Shown: in pieces, positions 34,376 through 44,555 of the stretch
Layout of the letters: every line of letters begins with the position of its first letter
Position numbering within the stretch: the first letter of the stretch is position 1
Origin: Oscarella lobularis
Taxonomy: Eukaryota > Porifera > Homoscleromorpha > Homosclerophorida > Oscarellidae
Length of the DNA stretch: 64,000 nucleotides
Assembly: GCF_947507565.1 (NCBI RefSeq)
Contig: NC_089175.1
Location: 4,887,733-4,951,732 of the forward strand
Direction of reading: 5' to 3'
Notes under the pieces: generated by a model
What the model was told of the DNA's origin: nothing
Databases searched by the model: none
Seen by the model: only the letters and a program-made list of their open reading frames with translations
Program-made: the position numbers and the translations under genes

Positions 34376-36217
34376 TCAAAAATTCTCGTTTTGCATCCCA
34401 ATTCCTTCACAGGATATATCAATAAACTCGTCTTCGATTCTAACGGAAAACTTTACCTAAAGCAGCGATTAAAAATAGTTTTCCGTGACGTCATATATCT
34501 CACGTCTAAAAGTTCTTCTATGACACTAATTGCCTTTTTCCAATGATCATCAGGTAGAGGATAATCGCTCCTAATCGTCGATGTTCCTTTAGCAAGAGCC
34601 ATAAAAAGGAGAATCTGTACAGCCATACTCTAATTCAGTATACGTACATATGTAGATGTGTGCCTTCTATTTACCTGATCAGTCAAGTGATCTCGAACGC
34701 ACACGCGATTACCGTAGGCGCGTTTGCAATCGAGCGCCAAATTTCTTACAATGCGCTCGGCATCATCGACGCTATCGCTTTCTTCATAGCTGAAGTTCCA
34801 CGACGGACTCCAAGAGAATCTCTCGGCGGTCAATATGCATTCGTCTGACGTGATGATTTCTAATCTGTATACGAGACAATGCAAATTTCCCCCCACAAAA
34901 TGTCTTTTTTCATACATAATCGATGACCTGGGCGGATTCCAGTACCTCGCATACGTCATACGATACTTCGTCTTGCAATGAATCACAACTTCCGTTCCAA
35001 ATATTTCTTTTAGGATTCGAATGCAATTCCATTCGAATTCTTGCGCACAAGTGCGGGGATCCTGAGCCAGAAGTGAACGGGAATATTTCCTTTCGAATGA
35101 TTTCCTACTCTGTCGTTGTATTGTCCCGAGTGAAAAATTGTTGCTCGAATTTCGTCGATGTCTCCGTCGCAGCTGGTCATCGTCACGCTTTTCAGTTCTT
35201 TGACCGCGTCTACTGTTGCGATCATTTCCTCTATTTCGTCGGGGCCACTGGAAGAAAAGCGGTCGACGTCTATAAATTTAATAAATACATTTTTTGACTC
35301 ACGACGCTACCACGTCAAAGTGCACGCCGAATTTTTCAAGAACGGGTCGCAGAATCTGATTGTCGCCATAGAGTGCCAATAATAAGAAAAAAAATTACAC
35401 TGGTTTACCGATTGGCAGAAATAAACGTAGTCCAAGAGGCAAAGCGAAGAATCCAACTCTTCGCCGCACCAACGAAACGTGGACTTTTCTCTTCCGAAGG
35501 CAAAGCAAGGCAGAACGGCTTGAAAAGTCGTAAGAAATTCCCTTTTATATAAAAAATATCGAAAAGTGGCTGATGACGACACCACATCCAAAGCCTACTT
35601 ACCAATCTGACTCAAAAGAAAACGTCTTGTTGGTAGCAGTCGTTTTTGCATCAGACGGCCACAATGTGTACTATGTATATGCATATGTGAAATCGACTCC
35701 ATGTACTGTATACTTGGTTTTACTTCGACCGATCCTTCTTCGTTTCCCTCTGCTCTCCCATTTGACATAGTGACCACCATGTCCACTTGATGCGTGTGGC
35801 TCTCGCGTAATCCATGGTGTCCTCTGATGTTTGTGACTGTAATTGGTTTCTTTGTGAAGAAGAATAGCGTATTGGCGATTCGCAGCACTTGTCCTCCCTG
35901 TTGTGTGACGAAAGAACGTTGGCTCTATAATTAGCTACTTTTTTTGGGGGGGGGGGGGGGGGTCTGGTGATTCTCACCGCATTCGAAGCGTCAATAACAA
36001 TCGGATCAGCAGAATCTATACGCGAGAAAGAGATATAAGAGGCGATACAGTGCCAGTTGGACAATGCACCGCGAGTCCGAGTCTTTTCGATTTCTTCGAC
36101 CGAGTCACTGTCGACTCTGTCACTGTTCACGTCGTCGTGCTCTGAATTCGTTTGACTTTCAGAGCTGTCGCTCTGGCTCGACGGTTCGGCTTCATCTTTG
36201 CTACAGCTTGAATTCAT
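34376..36217 (-). CDS. RtcA-like RNA 3'-phosphate cyclase, copy E
   Basis: Subgroup with copy D. The first exon is longer and reads MNSSCSKDEAEPSSQSDSSES with more Ser and Asp. A phase-1 intron separates it from SADPIVIDASNA. Then come the GGQVLR-type exon (here LRIANTLFFFTKKPIT), YTLWPSDAKTTATNK, DAVKELKSVTMTSCDGDI, LEIITSDECILTAERFSWS, SVDDAERIVRNLALDCKRAYG, DDHW and CEGIGMQNENF. A poly-G run (35946-35962) sits in the intron ahead of the GGQ exon. Confidence 0.78.
35946..35962. repeat. Poly-G tract (about 17 G)
   Basis: Unbroken G run on the plus strand, so a poly-C/pyrimidine run in the transcribed sense of RtcA-E, within an intron. Exact length is unreliable in raw reads. Confidence 0.8.
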
Positions 36218-36560
36218 TTTCGAATGTACGACTACACGTGCTCTCTAGCGCGCTACAGCACGTCAAAAGGGACGGATCAAGTCAGCACAGCGTCGTTTCC
36301 TCTCCCAGTAGGTCGGTGGACGACATTTTGCGCCTGGCCTGGGGCGTGTAGATAGTCTAGCAGCTCTGAGCCAGCATCAAGCGTGCATTTACACTTGCTA
36401 GGCCACAAGAATTTGTCTTTGGAGCTTGAGGTCCTCTTTGGGGGGTCTGACAAGGAGGAACATTTCTGCAATGTACTGTGTAATGACAACAGTACTGTAA
36501 CAGTAGTTAATTAGAGAACGCATATATCTATATATGGAAACTTTGCCATGCACTCAAAAA
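36218..36560. other. Spacer between RtcA-E and RtcA-F
   Basis: Unlike the other spacers it has no cassette. No coding region recognised; the 36340-36480 stretch is unique in the window. Confidence 0.45.
36237..36242 (-). promoter_or_regulatory. CACGTG box upstream of RtcA-E
   Basis: 20 bases upstream of the ATG, flanked by GACTA and CTCTCTAGCGCGC. The rest of the upstream cassette is absent from this copy, so the box region is the conserved part. Confidence 0.6.
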
Positions 36561-38296
36561 TCAATAATTCTTATTCTGCATTCCAATGCCCTCGCAGGCT
36601 ATATCAACAAACCGGTAACGAGCGTCGATTTCAACGGAAAATTTGACCTACACGTAGTGCATTCATAATATTCGATTACATCTTAGTCTATCGCAAATCT
36701 CACGTCTAGAAGTTTCTCTATGGCACTAATTGCCTTTTTCCAATGATCGTCAGGTAGAGGATAATCGCTTCTGATCGTCGATTTTCCTTTAGCAAGGGCC
36801 ATAAAAACGAGCACCTATAAAGTAGAGCGTGCACTTTAATAATTAGCTAATGTGAATACGTAGCAATTTTAGTTTCTTTACTTGGTCAGTCAAATGACCG
36901 CTGATGCAGACTCCGTTGTCGAACGCTCGTTTGCACTTGCGTGCCGTCGTTGTTACAAAGGTATTGGCATCCAGACGATAGCCCGAGCTCGTGCTCGGTA
37001 TCCAAGCAACATAGGAGGGCAATATGAATTCGTCTGACGTCACGACTTTCAATCTGAATTAGAACAATGTGTTGCTTAATCACGACGAATGCCGTTTACA
37101 CGTACACAAGTGACGACATGGACGAATCATCGTCGACGAAAGAACGTTGTCGAAGTTTGGTCGTGCAATGAATCAAAACGTCCTTTCCAAACTCTTGCTT
37201 CAGAATTCGAATGGTTTCCTCTTCGATTTTTGTCGCATAATGGAAACGTTTCTATTAGACACTAAAGTAGATCCTGTGCTCTTAGAAGAGAATGTTACTG
37301 TACGTTTGAGTAGTATTCTCTCCAGTGGAAAATCATGGCTCGAACTTTCTTGATGCTTCTGTCGCGCGTTGTCATGTTCACGCTCGTAAGTTCTTTTGCC
37401 GGGTGCACGGTTGTAACGATCTTTCGCCGCGTTTCTTCGTCATCGCCGCTGCTCGGAACAAAAATCACGTGGTCATGGCTTGCAGGAGGGCTATTTGTGC
37501 TCAACTCACAGTGACGTCGTCACCATGTCAAAACGCACGCCAAACTTTGCGAGAATTAATCTCAATACCTATACATAACAATTAGCGGATTTTTTCTCTG
37601 CATTGAAGTCGCGCGCGCACACTGTTCACCGATTGGCAGAAGTACGTTTGATGACTGTCTGACGGACATCCTTGCCAATGGAACGTCGACTTCTCTTTTG
37701 CAAAGACAAGGCAAGGCAGCACAGCCTGCAGATCCGTAACAAAGAGCGATTCACATCGAAGGGAAAAACCCTCCGTGCCTGCGCTGCACGGCCTCAGCGT
37801 GTACTAGACAAAATCTAGCTTTGGCTTGAATTGTCTATTTTTAAGCCTTTCTATACCTCAGTGGATCTTCGTACGTTTCCTTCTGCTCTTCCGTTTGACA
37901 TAGCAACCACCATGCTCAATTGGTGTACATGGTCGGCGGATAATCCTCTTTTCGTCCAATGTTTGTTTGTCCTGACGTTTTTTACTGTAACTGGTTTCTT
38001 TAGAAGGAAGGATAGGGCGTTGACAATTCGTAGCACTTGTCCTCCCTACTCGAAGTCTAATTTTTTTAGCTGCAGCATTTTTTTCTATTTCTCTTACCGC
38101 ATATGAAACGTCAATGACGCTTGGAACAACGGGATCTATATATACCACATGTGTACAATAAAGTAATTGGGATATATGTATAATTACCATTTTTGGTCAT
38201 TTCTTCGATCTTGCCAGTGATCACATTCTTGCTGGCTTCAGAACTGTCGCTCTGATTCGACGTTTGGATTTGAGCGTCGCTACAACTTGAATTCAT
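36561..38296 (-). CDS. RtcA-like RNA 3'-phosphate cyclase, copy F (most diverged)
   Basis: Keeps MNSSCSDA, the tiny exon (here DPVVPSVIDVSYA), GGQVLRIVNALSFLLKKPVT, VTTVHPAKELTSVNMTTRDRS, KVVTSDEFILPSYV, CKRAFDNGVCISGHLTDQ, DDHWKKA and CEGIGMQNKNY. The GGQ exon has an insertion (TNKHWTKR) after KNVR that other copies lack. Being at the 5' end of the head-to-tail series and the least similar, it may be closest to the founder copy (inference). No frame break found in the exons I could follow. Confidence 0.75.
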
Positions 38297-40338
38297 TTTG
38301 CTCGAGCGACTGCGAGCTACACACGTGCTTTTTTCTAGCTCGCGTGTTTTTATAGCGTCTACGCGTCACGCGATAGGATTTGAAATCGCTACTGCCGGCT
38401 TACTGCCGGTTTGCGGCCGAAGGGCATCACCATCACCACCTCGTGTTGTTTTCGTACGGGAGATTTGTATGCAGTGATCACGTGCCATCTTCGAACGATC
38501 GTCTTTGTGTCGAAAACGAGCTCAACAAGTCCTTTGTCGCATCAAATACGACACGAAGAACCGAATTATCAGTCTACTGCATTTTGATCGATCGGGTCTC
38601 CCTGTGAGGAACCAGGTGAGATCACACCTATCGACGGCTGGAATCGCTAAAATTCGTTAGCGCATGGGCTTCTAATAGCCCTAATCCAAACATCCTGCAT
38701 CTCGCGCATACGCAATATTAAGCAGTCGAACCACAGAGACGTTCCACCGACACTTAGCGCACCTTTCACGCCTAATAGCCTGCCTAAATCCACCTCTATC
38801 TACATGTACGGAATCCAATAACTCTCTAAGTGCATTTCGTCACCGCTAAATGACCAGTTGTCGTGCCAGATGGGCAGGAAAGCATGAGCCTATAGCCTTT
38901 GTCCATTCTCGAAAGAGGGATGAATGGCAGGCGCACTGAAGCGACTTGGCTTCGTAATTTAGTGCTAGTGCATTTCATTCGAGGTGCCAGTGCCTGTCGC
39001 GTCGTGAAAGGGGACCGGCTTTGGCTTGGAATCAATCGTGTTTACTACTCTACATACGCTTATGTCATTTGCCGTCTCCAAGGTGGCGCTCATTCCGCTC
39101 GTTTTTCGCCGGAAACCTCCCGTTTTCTTTGCCCCTAAGGTTTCTGCGCACCTGCGCGACTGTCTAGTTTCGCGTCACAGACGTGCGGCCGAGTTTGAGT
39201 GAAATTTGCTTGTTTTGCTCGTTTGGTTGCCTTCCATCCGGCCTCAGGCTGGCGTTTGTGGGGTCACATTTCCCTCCCTATATATTCATTCGCATTTGCG
39301 GCACTTTCTATTCATAGACCCCCTTGAAGTCAACAATGACTTCTCGAACCGCGAACTTTCCGGTTCCCCGGTCCGGTAATCTGACACCTTTTTTGCCGGG
39401 TTGCCGGCAGCTGATTCGGCTCCCAACTGACTGGAAATTCAAACGGGCATTCGGTCAGAGTAAAGCGACGCCGATCTTTTGATTTCTAAACGAAGTCGAG
39501 CGCGTGTTCGCTGTGTGTCTTTTTGAGTGGGTCGTCCCACCCCCTACGCGCACCCATTGCGGCGGTTTTGTGTGTACAAATGGAAACCGCCCTACCGCCG
39601 CGCGGTTCGCCTTGTTTTTTGTTTTGCGCCGCGCGAGCTAATTCGAGGCCCATTATTGACTAGCGGCGTAGGTGCCGCTCCCATCGGCGGAGACCGCCGA
39701 TTGGAAGCGATTGTGCTATGATTCCTAAGGGAGGTAAGGGGTTGGAGACCCTCAGACGCTTTCACGTTAAACGCTTGGCGCCAGGCCAGACTACGTTTTA
39801 CACCGGTCCGCATTGCCAGCAATATCCGCCGGCTTTCTAACCGAGTTTGGCAAACTCATAAGCGGAAGCCACTTCTGCGACAACGAGCGCCACACGAGTT
39901 TACCCTTCTCATCATACAGTCATTTCACCGGAGGGTCGTTAGCCTATGACTACTATACTCGGTCACGAGTCCGAACGAATTTCGCGTCGACGCGTTGGTA
40001 GCCGCGCGCCGGCCTTGATCGCTTGCCAACGCGATAACGATGCGCATTGTCCCATTCTCCGAATTTCTTTCATGATGTATTATGATTAAAGATCCAGGGG
40101 AACTCGCTAAACAGTTCTCCCCCGTCATGATTTCTCTCATCGCACAGGCACCTCTATACACACACACACCAAAACAACGTTCCCAAAATAATGCAGAAGC
40201 TAATAGCACGAGAACTAAAAAATTTTCAAAATCTAACAGCGCATCGTCGTGCATCTGACTGTATATAGATAAGTTTGGCGTACGTTTGCATCGTATGCAT
40301 GCGCACTCTCGGTCGACTTTGTCCCACCGGTGATTTTT
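38297..40338. other. Intergenic region of 2 kb
   Basis: No frame on either strand shows a domain or an exon series. 38385-38410 has TTACTGCCGG twice. A TATA-like TATATATT lies at about 39280. 39340-39420 is rich in short CCGGT/CCGG words. No tRNA or other RNA gene could be assigned by eye. Confidence 0.45.
38322..38327 (-). promoter_or_regulatory. CACGTG box upstream of RtcA-F
   Basis: 26 bases upstream of the ATG, context GAGCTACACACGTGCTTTTTTC. Confidence 0.55.
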
Positions 40339-42254
40339 TTATGTATCCTTCTTCATCGCCTTCCTGCTGCTCCTCTTTCGGCACTGATGCAGGAACGTCT
40401 TTACTCGCTCGACGTCGCTCGGTCTCATTCGTTCGGCGACGAAAGAGTCCATTTTTAGAACTTTCTTCGCTCCTCGACGATTATCGTGACCGGCTATGAT
40501 GTAGCGTTTCCCGCGCTCCAATTCGCACTCGCATCGCTTGTAGTAGAGTTTCTTGGGCCACAGATAGTCCGCGAACCCGCCGCGTCGTATCGGCAAACTG
40601 CCCGGCTTTAGAACGCGATCGACTTGGAGGTGATAACGAAGACGCGACGGCATCTCCTGAATGCTCTCCAGTCCGCCAACGAGAACTGCGGGGGTTAGAA
40701 AGAACGTGACGTCACAAAGGAGGAATTCGATTCACTACGAGCGGACGACTTTACCGAAGTCGAAGTTTCTCGCGCAGAATTCGTCGAGCGTTATATCGTT
40801 CGAACGATGAATGGGGCAACGGCATGGGCCCGGGTCAGTGGTTGGTGGAGTTGGTGAGCACCGCGAGGGGGCGGCGGCGGCGGCGGCATCATCTGCGAAA
40901 AAAGGCACCACGCATTAGAACCACACACAACGCGCGGGGACAGCGGGGATTGACACGCGAACGTAATCGAATTAGGAGAGGGCACAGGTGGGAGCCAGGG
41001 GGACACCCCTCGAAAAAAAACACGCTTACCGTCGCATTTCTTCGCGCCGAACTCGCGCGGATCGGCAATCCGACCGGCGAAAAGCGTCGCGTTCGATCGC
41101 TTGTCGACGATGACGAAAAGAAACGGACGATCGGCGCGAAATTCGGGAGTGTGTATCATCATGCGCGCTTGAAGGCCAGTCATCATCACCGCCGCCGCTT
41201 TCGTTCCCTCCTCGTCGACGTTGATCACCGCTTCGTGAACGGCGTCGGACACGTAGAGATTTCGCGTGCCGTCGATCCCGCTAAAATCGGCGACGCCCGC
41301 GGTGAACGCCGATCGAATGCCCATGCGTCGTAGCGTCTTCGCTAAACTCGCGCGATAGTTGAGTTGGAAGCGCGGAAAACGCACGTCGAGACGCTGCGAC
41401 GTCAAATCGCTTATCAGCTCGCGAATTTTCGCGCCGTTCATGTTCGCTTGGAGATCGTTCATCGACGCGCAATCGTCCGGGAGTAGAACGAACATGGAGA
41501 CGTTGTCGCCGCGATAGGGCATTTCGAGCACGGCGACGCGATCTTTCCTCGAATAGCGATAGGGAAAGTTGCCCGTTTGCGACATCATATCGACCGCGGT
41601 CGACGCGCAGGGATCGCACGCGTGAAAGCGCGTGCATTTCGTTTCCTTCGCTTGGAATTCCGATTTCCATTCGCCTTTGAAGTATATTGCGTCGGTGAGA
41701 ATCATTTGCGTGCTCGCCGAGAGGAAACCGGGTGGAACGACTTCGTCGATTTCGCCGTTTGTTGCGTTCGACGCCCATTCGTTGATTCGTTGTCGCGCCG
41801 CCGATTCCTGATCGAAATCGACCGCTTCGACCGCGGTGCGAAATACGTAGCGCACTTTCTGGATGAATTCCTTGTTGAGTTGCGTGCCCTGTTTCGGCCA
41901 GATGCGATCGGCGGTCGTGAGACGATCGGCGGTGTTGCTAATGCGTCGCAAACTGTCCATTCCGCGCGCGAGTTTGGGTAGCGATAACGATCGCGTTATC
42001 GCTTTGCGTATTTCTTGGGCTGTCGTCGATTTCGCGCCGAGCGAGAGCATGCTGAGCCCCGTCATGACGCTCAGGGGGGATAGGATCACGTTTGAGTTAC
42101 GGGTGTTATCGCCGGAGGAGGTGGCCTCGCCGGCCTGTTGAAGAAGAGTCGCGGCGAAATCGCTGCTCGCGTTGGCGAGAACGTCGCCGAATCGAACAGC
42201 GATCGCAGTCGAGACGGTTGCGAAGAAAACAAGACCCAACGCGACGATCTGCAT
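40339..42254 (-). CDS. Secreted serpin fused to a C-terminal NTR (netrin-type) domain
   Basis: Three exons on the minus strand join in frame: 42254-41030, 40892-40755 and 40685-40339. Exon 1 is a signal peptide (MQIVALGLVFFATVSTAIA) and a full serpin: N-W-A-type helices, Y-F-K-G-E-W, and the hinge DEEGTKAAAVMMTG of an inhibitory type. Counting from the hinge Gly/Thr (P15/P14) puts Arg at P1 and Met at P1' in LQARMM, so a trypsin-like or convertase-like target is suggested. Exon 2 adds an Ala-rich linker with a CRC motif and the start of the second domain (TLDEFCARNFDF). Exon 3 continues as an NTR domain: YHLQVDRVLKPG, C-E-C, RGKRYIIAG, then MDSFVAE and a basic tail. NTR domains occur in netrins, TIMPs and procollagen C-proteinase enhancers. 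I know of no described serpin-NTR protein, but cannot search. Confidence 0.88.
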
Positions 42255-42760
42255 TGCGAGGAGGAGGAGGGTAGACTGAAGGCCAAATGCACCTCGAGAC
42301 TCTTTACATCTTGCCGCAAAACGTCATCGAAGTTGGCCAACCAGAGATAAGATTGGGCGTCACGCGGTGCAAAGCGAACCAATTGCTGGGGTCGAGCGGG
42401 AGGGTCACCCGAGTCCTTTGACCGCTCACGTGCCGGACGTAACAGACAACGAAAACAGACCTATTTGCGAACCGACGCCGGAGGCCTGTAGCAGTGTAAA
42501 CAGTAACACCTTCGAAAAATCAATAGGAACACGCGTTCGTGCACGCGAACGGCAAAAACGAGCGCGGGGATCGGCGACTCCTACGAACCCCGTGGGAAGC
42601 GCGGTATCTCGTCAGTAGTAGTACGCAGCGTCGCGAGAATCAATTGGCGCGTGTCATATGCTTATTCAACGATCGAGACTTCTATGAGAACACAACAGTT
42701 CGTTTACCGATACTTAACCCCATACGCAAACGGCGGCTAATAAAGCAACTCTATTCATTA
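42255..42760. other. Serpin-NTR upstream region
   Basis: Between the serpin start and the stop codon of the next minus-strand gene. No coding region recognised; it must hold the serpin promoter. Confidence 0.5.
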
Positions 42761-44477
42761 TCAGGCACTTTGGACCGTTTCTTCGGCCTCTCCGTCCTTG
42801 ACCTCGGCCGCATCAACGGCTTCCGTCTCGCCGCTGTCTCCGGTTTCTTTCACGCTCGAGTCCACCCCTTCCGGCGTCGTTTCGACGTCGGCGGACAGAT
42901 TTTGCCTGTCTAGATCGCCAGACGCGACGCCTTCTCGTTTTTCGGTCGACTCGTCGACGCCGGTAACGGGAGCCTCGGCGTCCTTATCGTCGACGCCGTC
43001 GTCTTCGCGACCCTCGTCGTCGTTCGGCTTTTTGACGTCATCAACGTCGACAACGTCAACAGGATTCGCTTTCGCTTCGGAAGCCTCCTCTTCCGCATTG
43101 GCTTCGACATTCTCGTCGATCTTTCGGGTTTCGTTGACCTCGGGCGGCGGGGTTGTCGATTTTGTCTCTTCCGTCTCGTCGCTAACGACCGCGACGTCGG
43201 GTTTGGGCTCGGTCGGAGTCGGCGGCTTCTCTTCCGTTTCTTCGCTAACGACGACGTCGTGTTTGGGCTCCGGGTCTTCTTTATCGTTATCTGCACCATC
43301 GACATTTTTCTCCCCCGCCTCCGCTTTTTCTGCGTCACGATTTTCCTCTTCTTCTTCTTCGGCCTCTATTTTGATATCGTCCTTCTGTTCTGCATCGTCG
43401 CCGTCGACTCCCTTATCTGTCGCATCTTCATCTATTTCTTCTTTCTTTGTATCATCGCCGGTGTTATCATCTGGTTTCTCTTCAGTCTCTTCGACGACGA
43501 CGACGACGGCTTCCTTTTCTTCGCCCTTTCCTTCACTTTCCTCTTCCTTCTCGACTTTACTATCTTCCACTTCCTCTACCTGTTTTCCATCCTCCGTTTC
43601 CTCCACCTGTTCAGCCGCCTGTTTTCCTTCCTCCCCTTCTGCTTCCTCGTTCATTACCGGTTCAATTTTAGCTCCGTAACCACCGTTCTAAATAAGCAAA
43701 AAAACAAAGTAACACCATGGATGCCTAAACCCCCCAGGAAGCAATCCATATGTCATTTACCTCTTCCCCAACGGCAGTCGCATGGACGCCGACAACCTCA
43801 TTATCCTTTGCCCCATCATCAGAATCAGACGCACAAGCGATTTCCTTTTCGTCTAGCCCATCGTCAGGAGCACTTTCCTTCGCTTCCTCATTCTGTTTGT
43901 CGTGAATATCATTATCGCCGCCTGACAACACTTTCTCTTCACCCTCGTCTTTTTCAGCCGGTTTAACATCCTCTTCCACTTTCAATGATTTTCGTGCCTT
44001 GAAACCGCGGAAATTCGCCTGAATTTTAACAGCCGCTTTCGCCACGTCCGGATCGTCCAAATCAATGTCGATCTCCTCCTCCTCCTTCTCCTCGACTTTG
44101 CCTTGTTGCTCCTCTTCTTCTCCTTTCGACGTCTCGTCGACGGCGGGAACGATCACGTTCGTTTCTTCCGTAGTATCCGGGATTTTATCCGGGACATCGT
44201 CCGAAATTTTTTTCGATTCACGAAAACGTCGAAAACTCTTCTGAATTTTCACGGCCGCGGCGCCTACGTCCGGATCCGATAAATCGATGTCGATTTCGTC
44301 GGCTCGCGTCGCCTCTTTCGCGTCGTTCGCTTTCGACAGACATTCGAAATAGTCGGCGGCAAAATCGTAGATGTTTTCGGGTTGTTGGCGTAAGATTTCG
44401 CGTGCGAGACCTTCGAGAAGGCTCGCAAAACCGTCGGGAACTTTCAAACGGCCCAAACTCGGCGTGTGGAACGACAT
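42761..44477 (-). CDS. Sp17-like protein: RIIa docking domain, two IQ motifs, long acidic tail
   Basis: Two exons, 44477-43761 and 43687-42761, phase 0, about 547 residues. Residues 10-50 form an RIIa dimerisation/docking domain (VPDGFASLLEGLAREILRQQ, DFAADYFE), as in PKA regulatory subunits and the sperm/ciliary protein SPA17. It is followed by two IQ calmodulin-binding motifs, each preceded by the same acidic phrase: EIDIDLSDPDV then AVKIQKSFRRFR, and EIDIDLDDPDV then AVKIQANFRGFK. Exon 2 is almost entirely Glu/Asp/Lys/Val low complexity. The likely role is anchoring in cilia or sperm through AKAP-type partners. It shares a 78-base divergent promoter with the PAFAH1B-like gene. Confidence 0.85.
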
Positions 44478-44555
44478 GCGGTGTTTCTTGTCTCCCGGGA
44501 ACGGCGAGCTGTCTTGCCCGTATAGACGTCCCGTATCACAACAACAACAAACGCG
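44478..44555. promoter_or_regulatory. 78-base divergent promoter
   Basis: Only 78 bases separate the start codons of the Sp17-like gene (minus) and the PAFAH1B-like gene (plus). No TATA box is evident, so initiation is probably of the dispersed CG-containing type. Whether the genes are co-regulated cannot be seen. Confidence 0.6.

Noticed and set aside
42798-43679. Long Ser-rich open frame on the plus strand
   Set aside because: It is the mirror of the Glu/Asp-rich minus-strand exon of the Sp17-like gene; its Ser/Thr bias follows from the complement of GA-rich codons.
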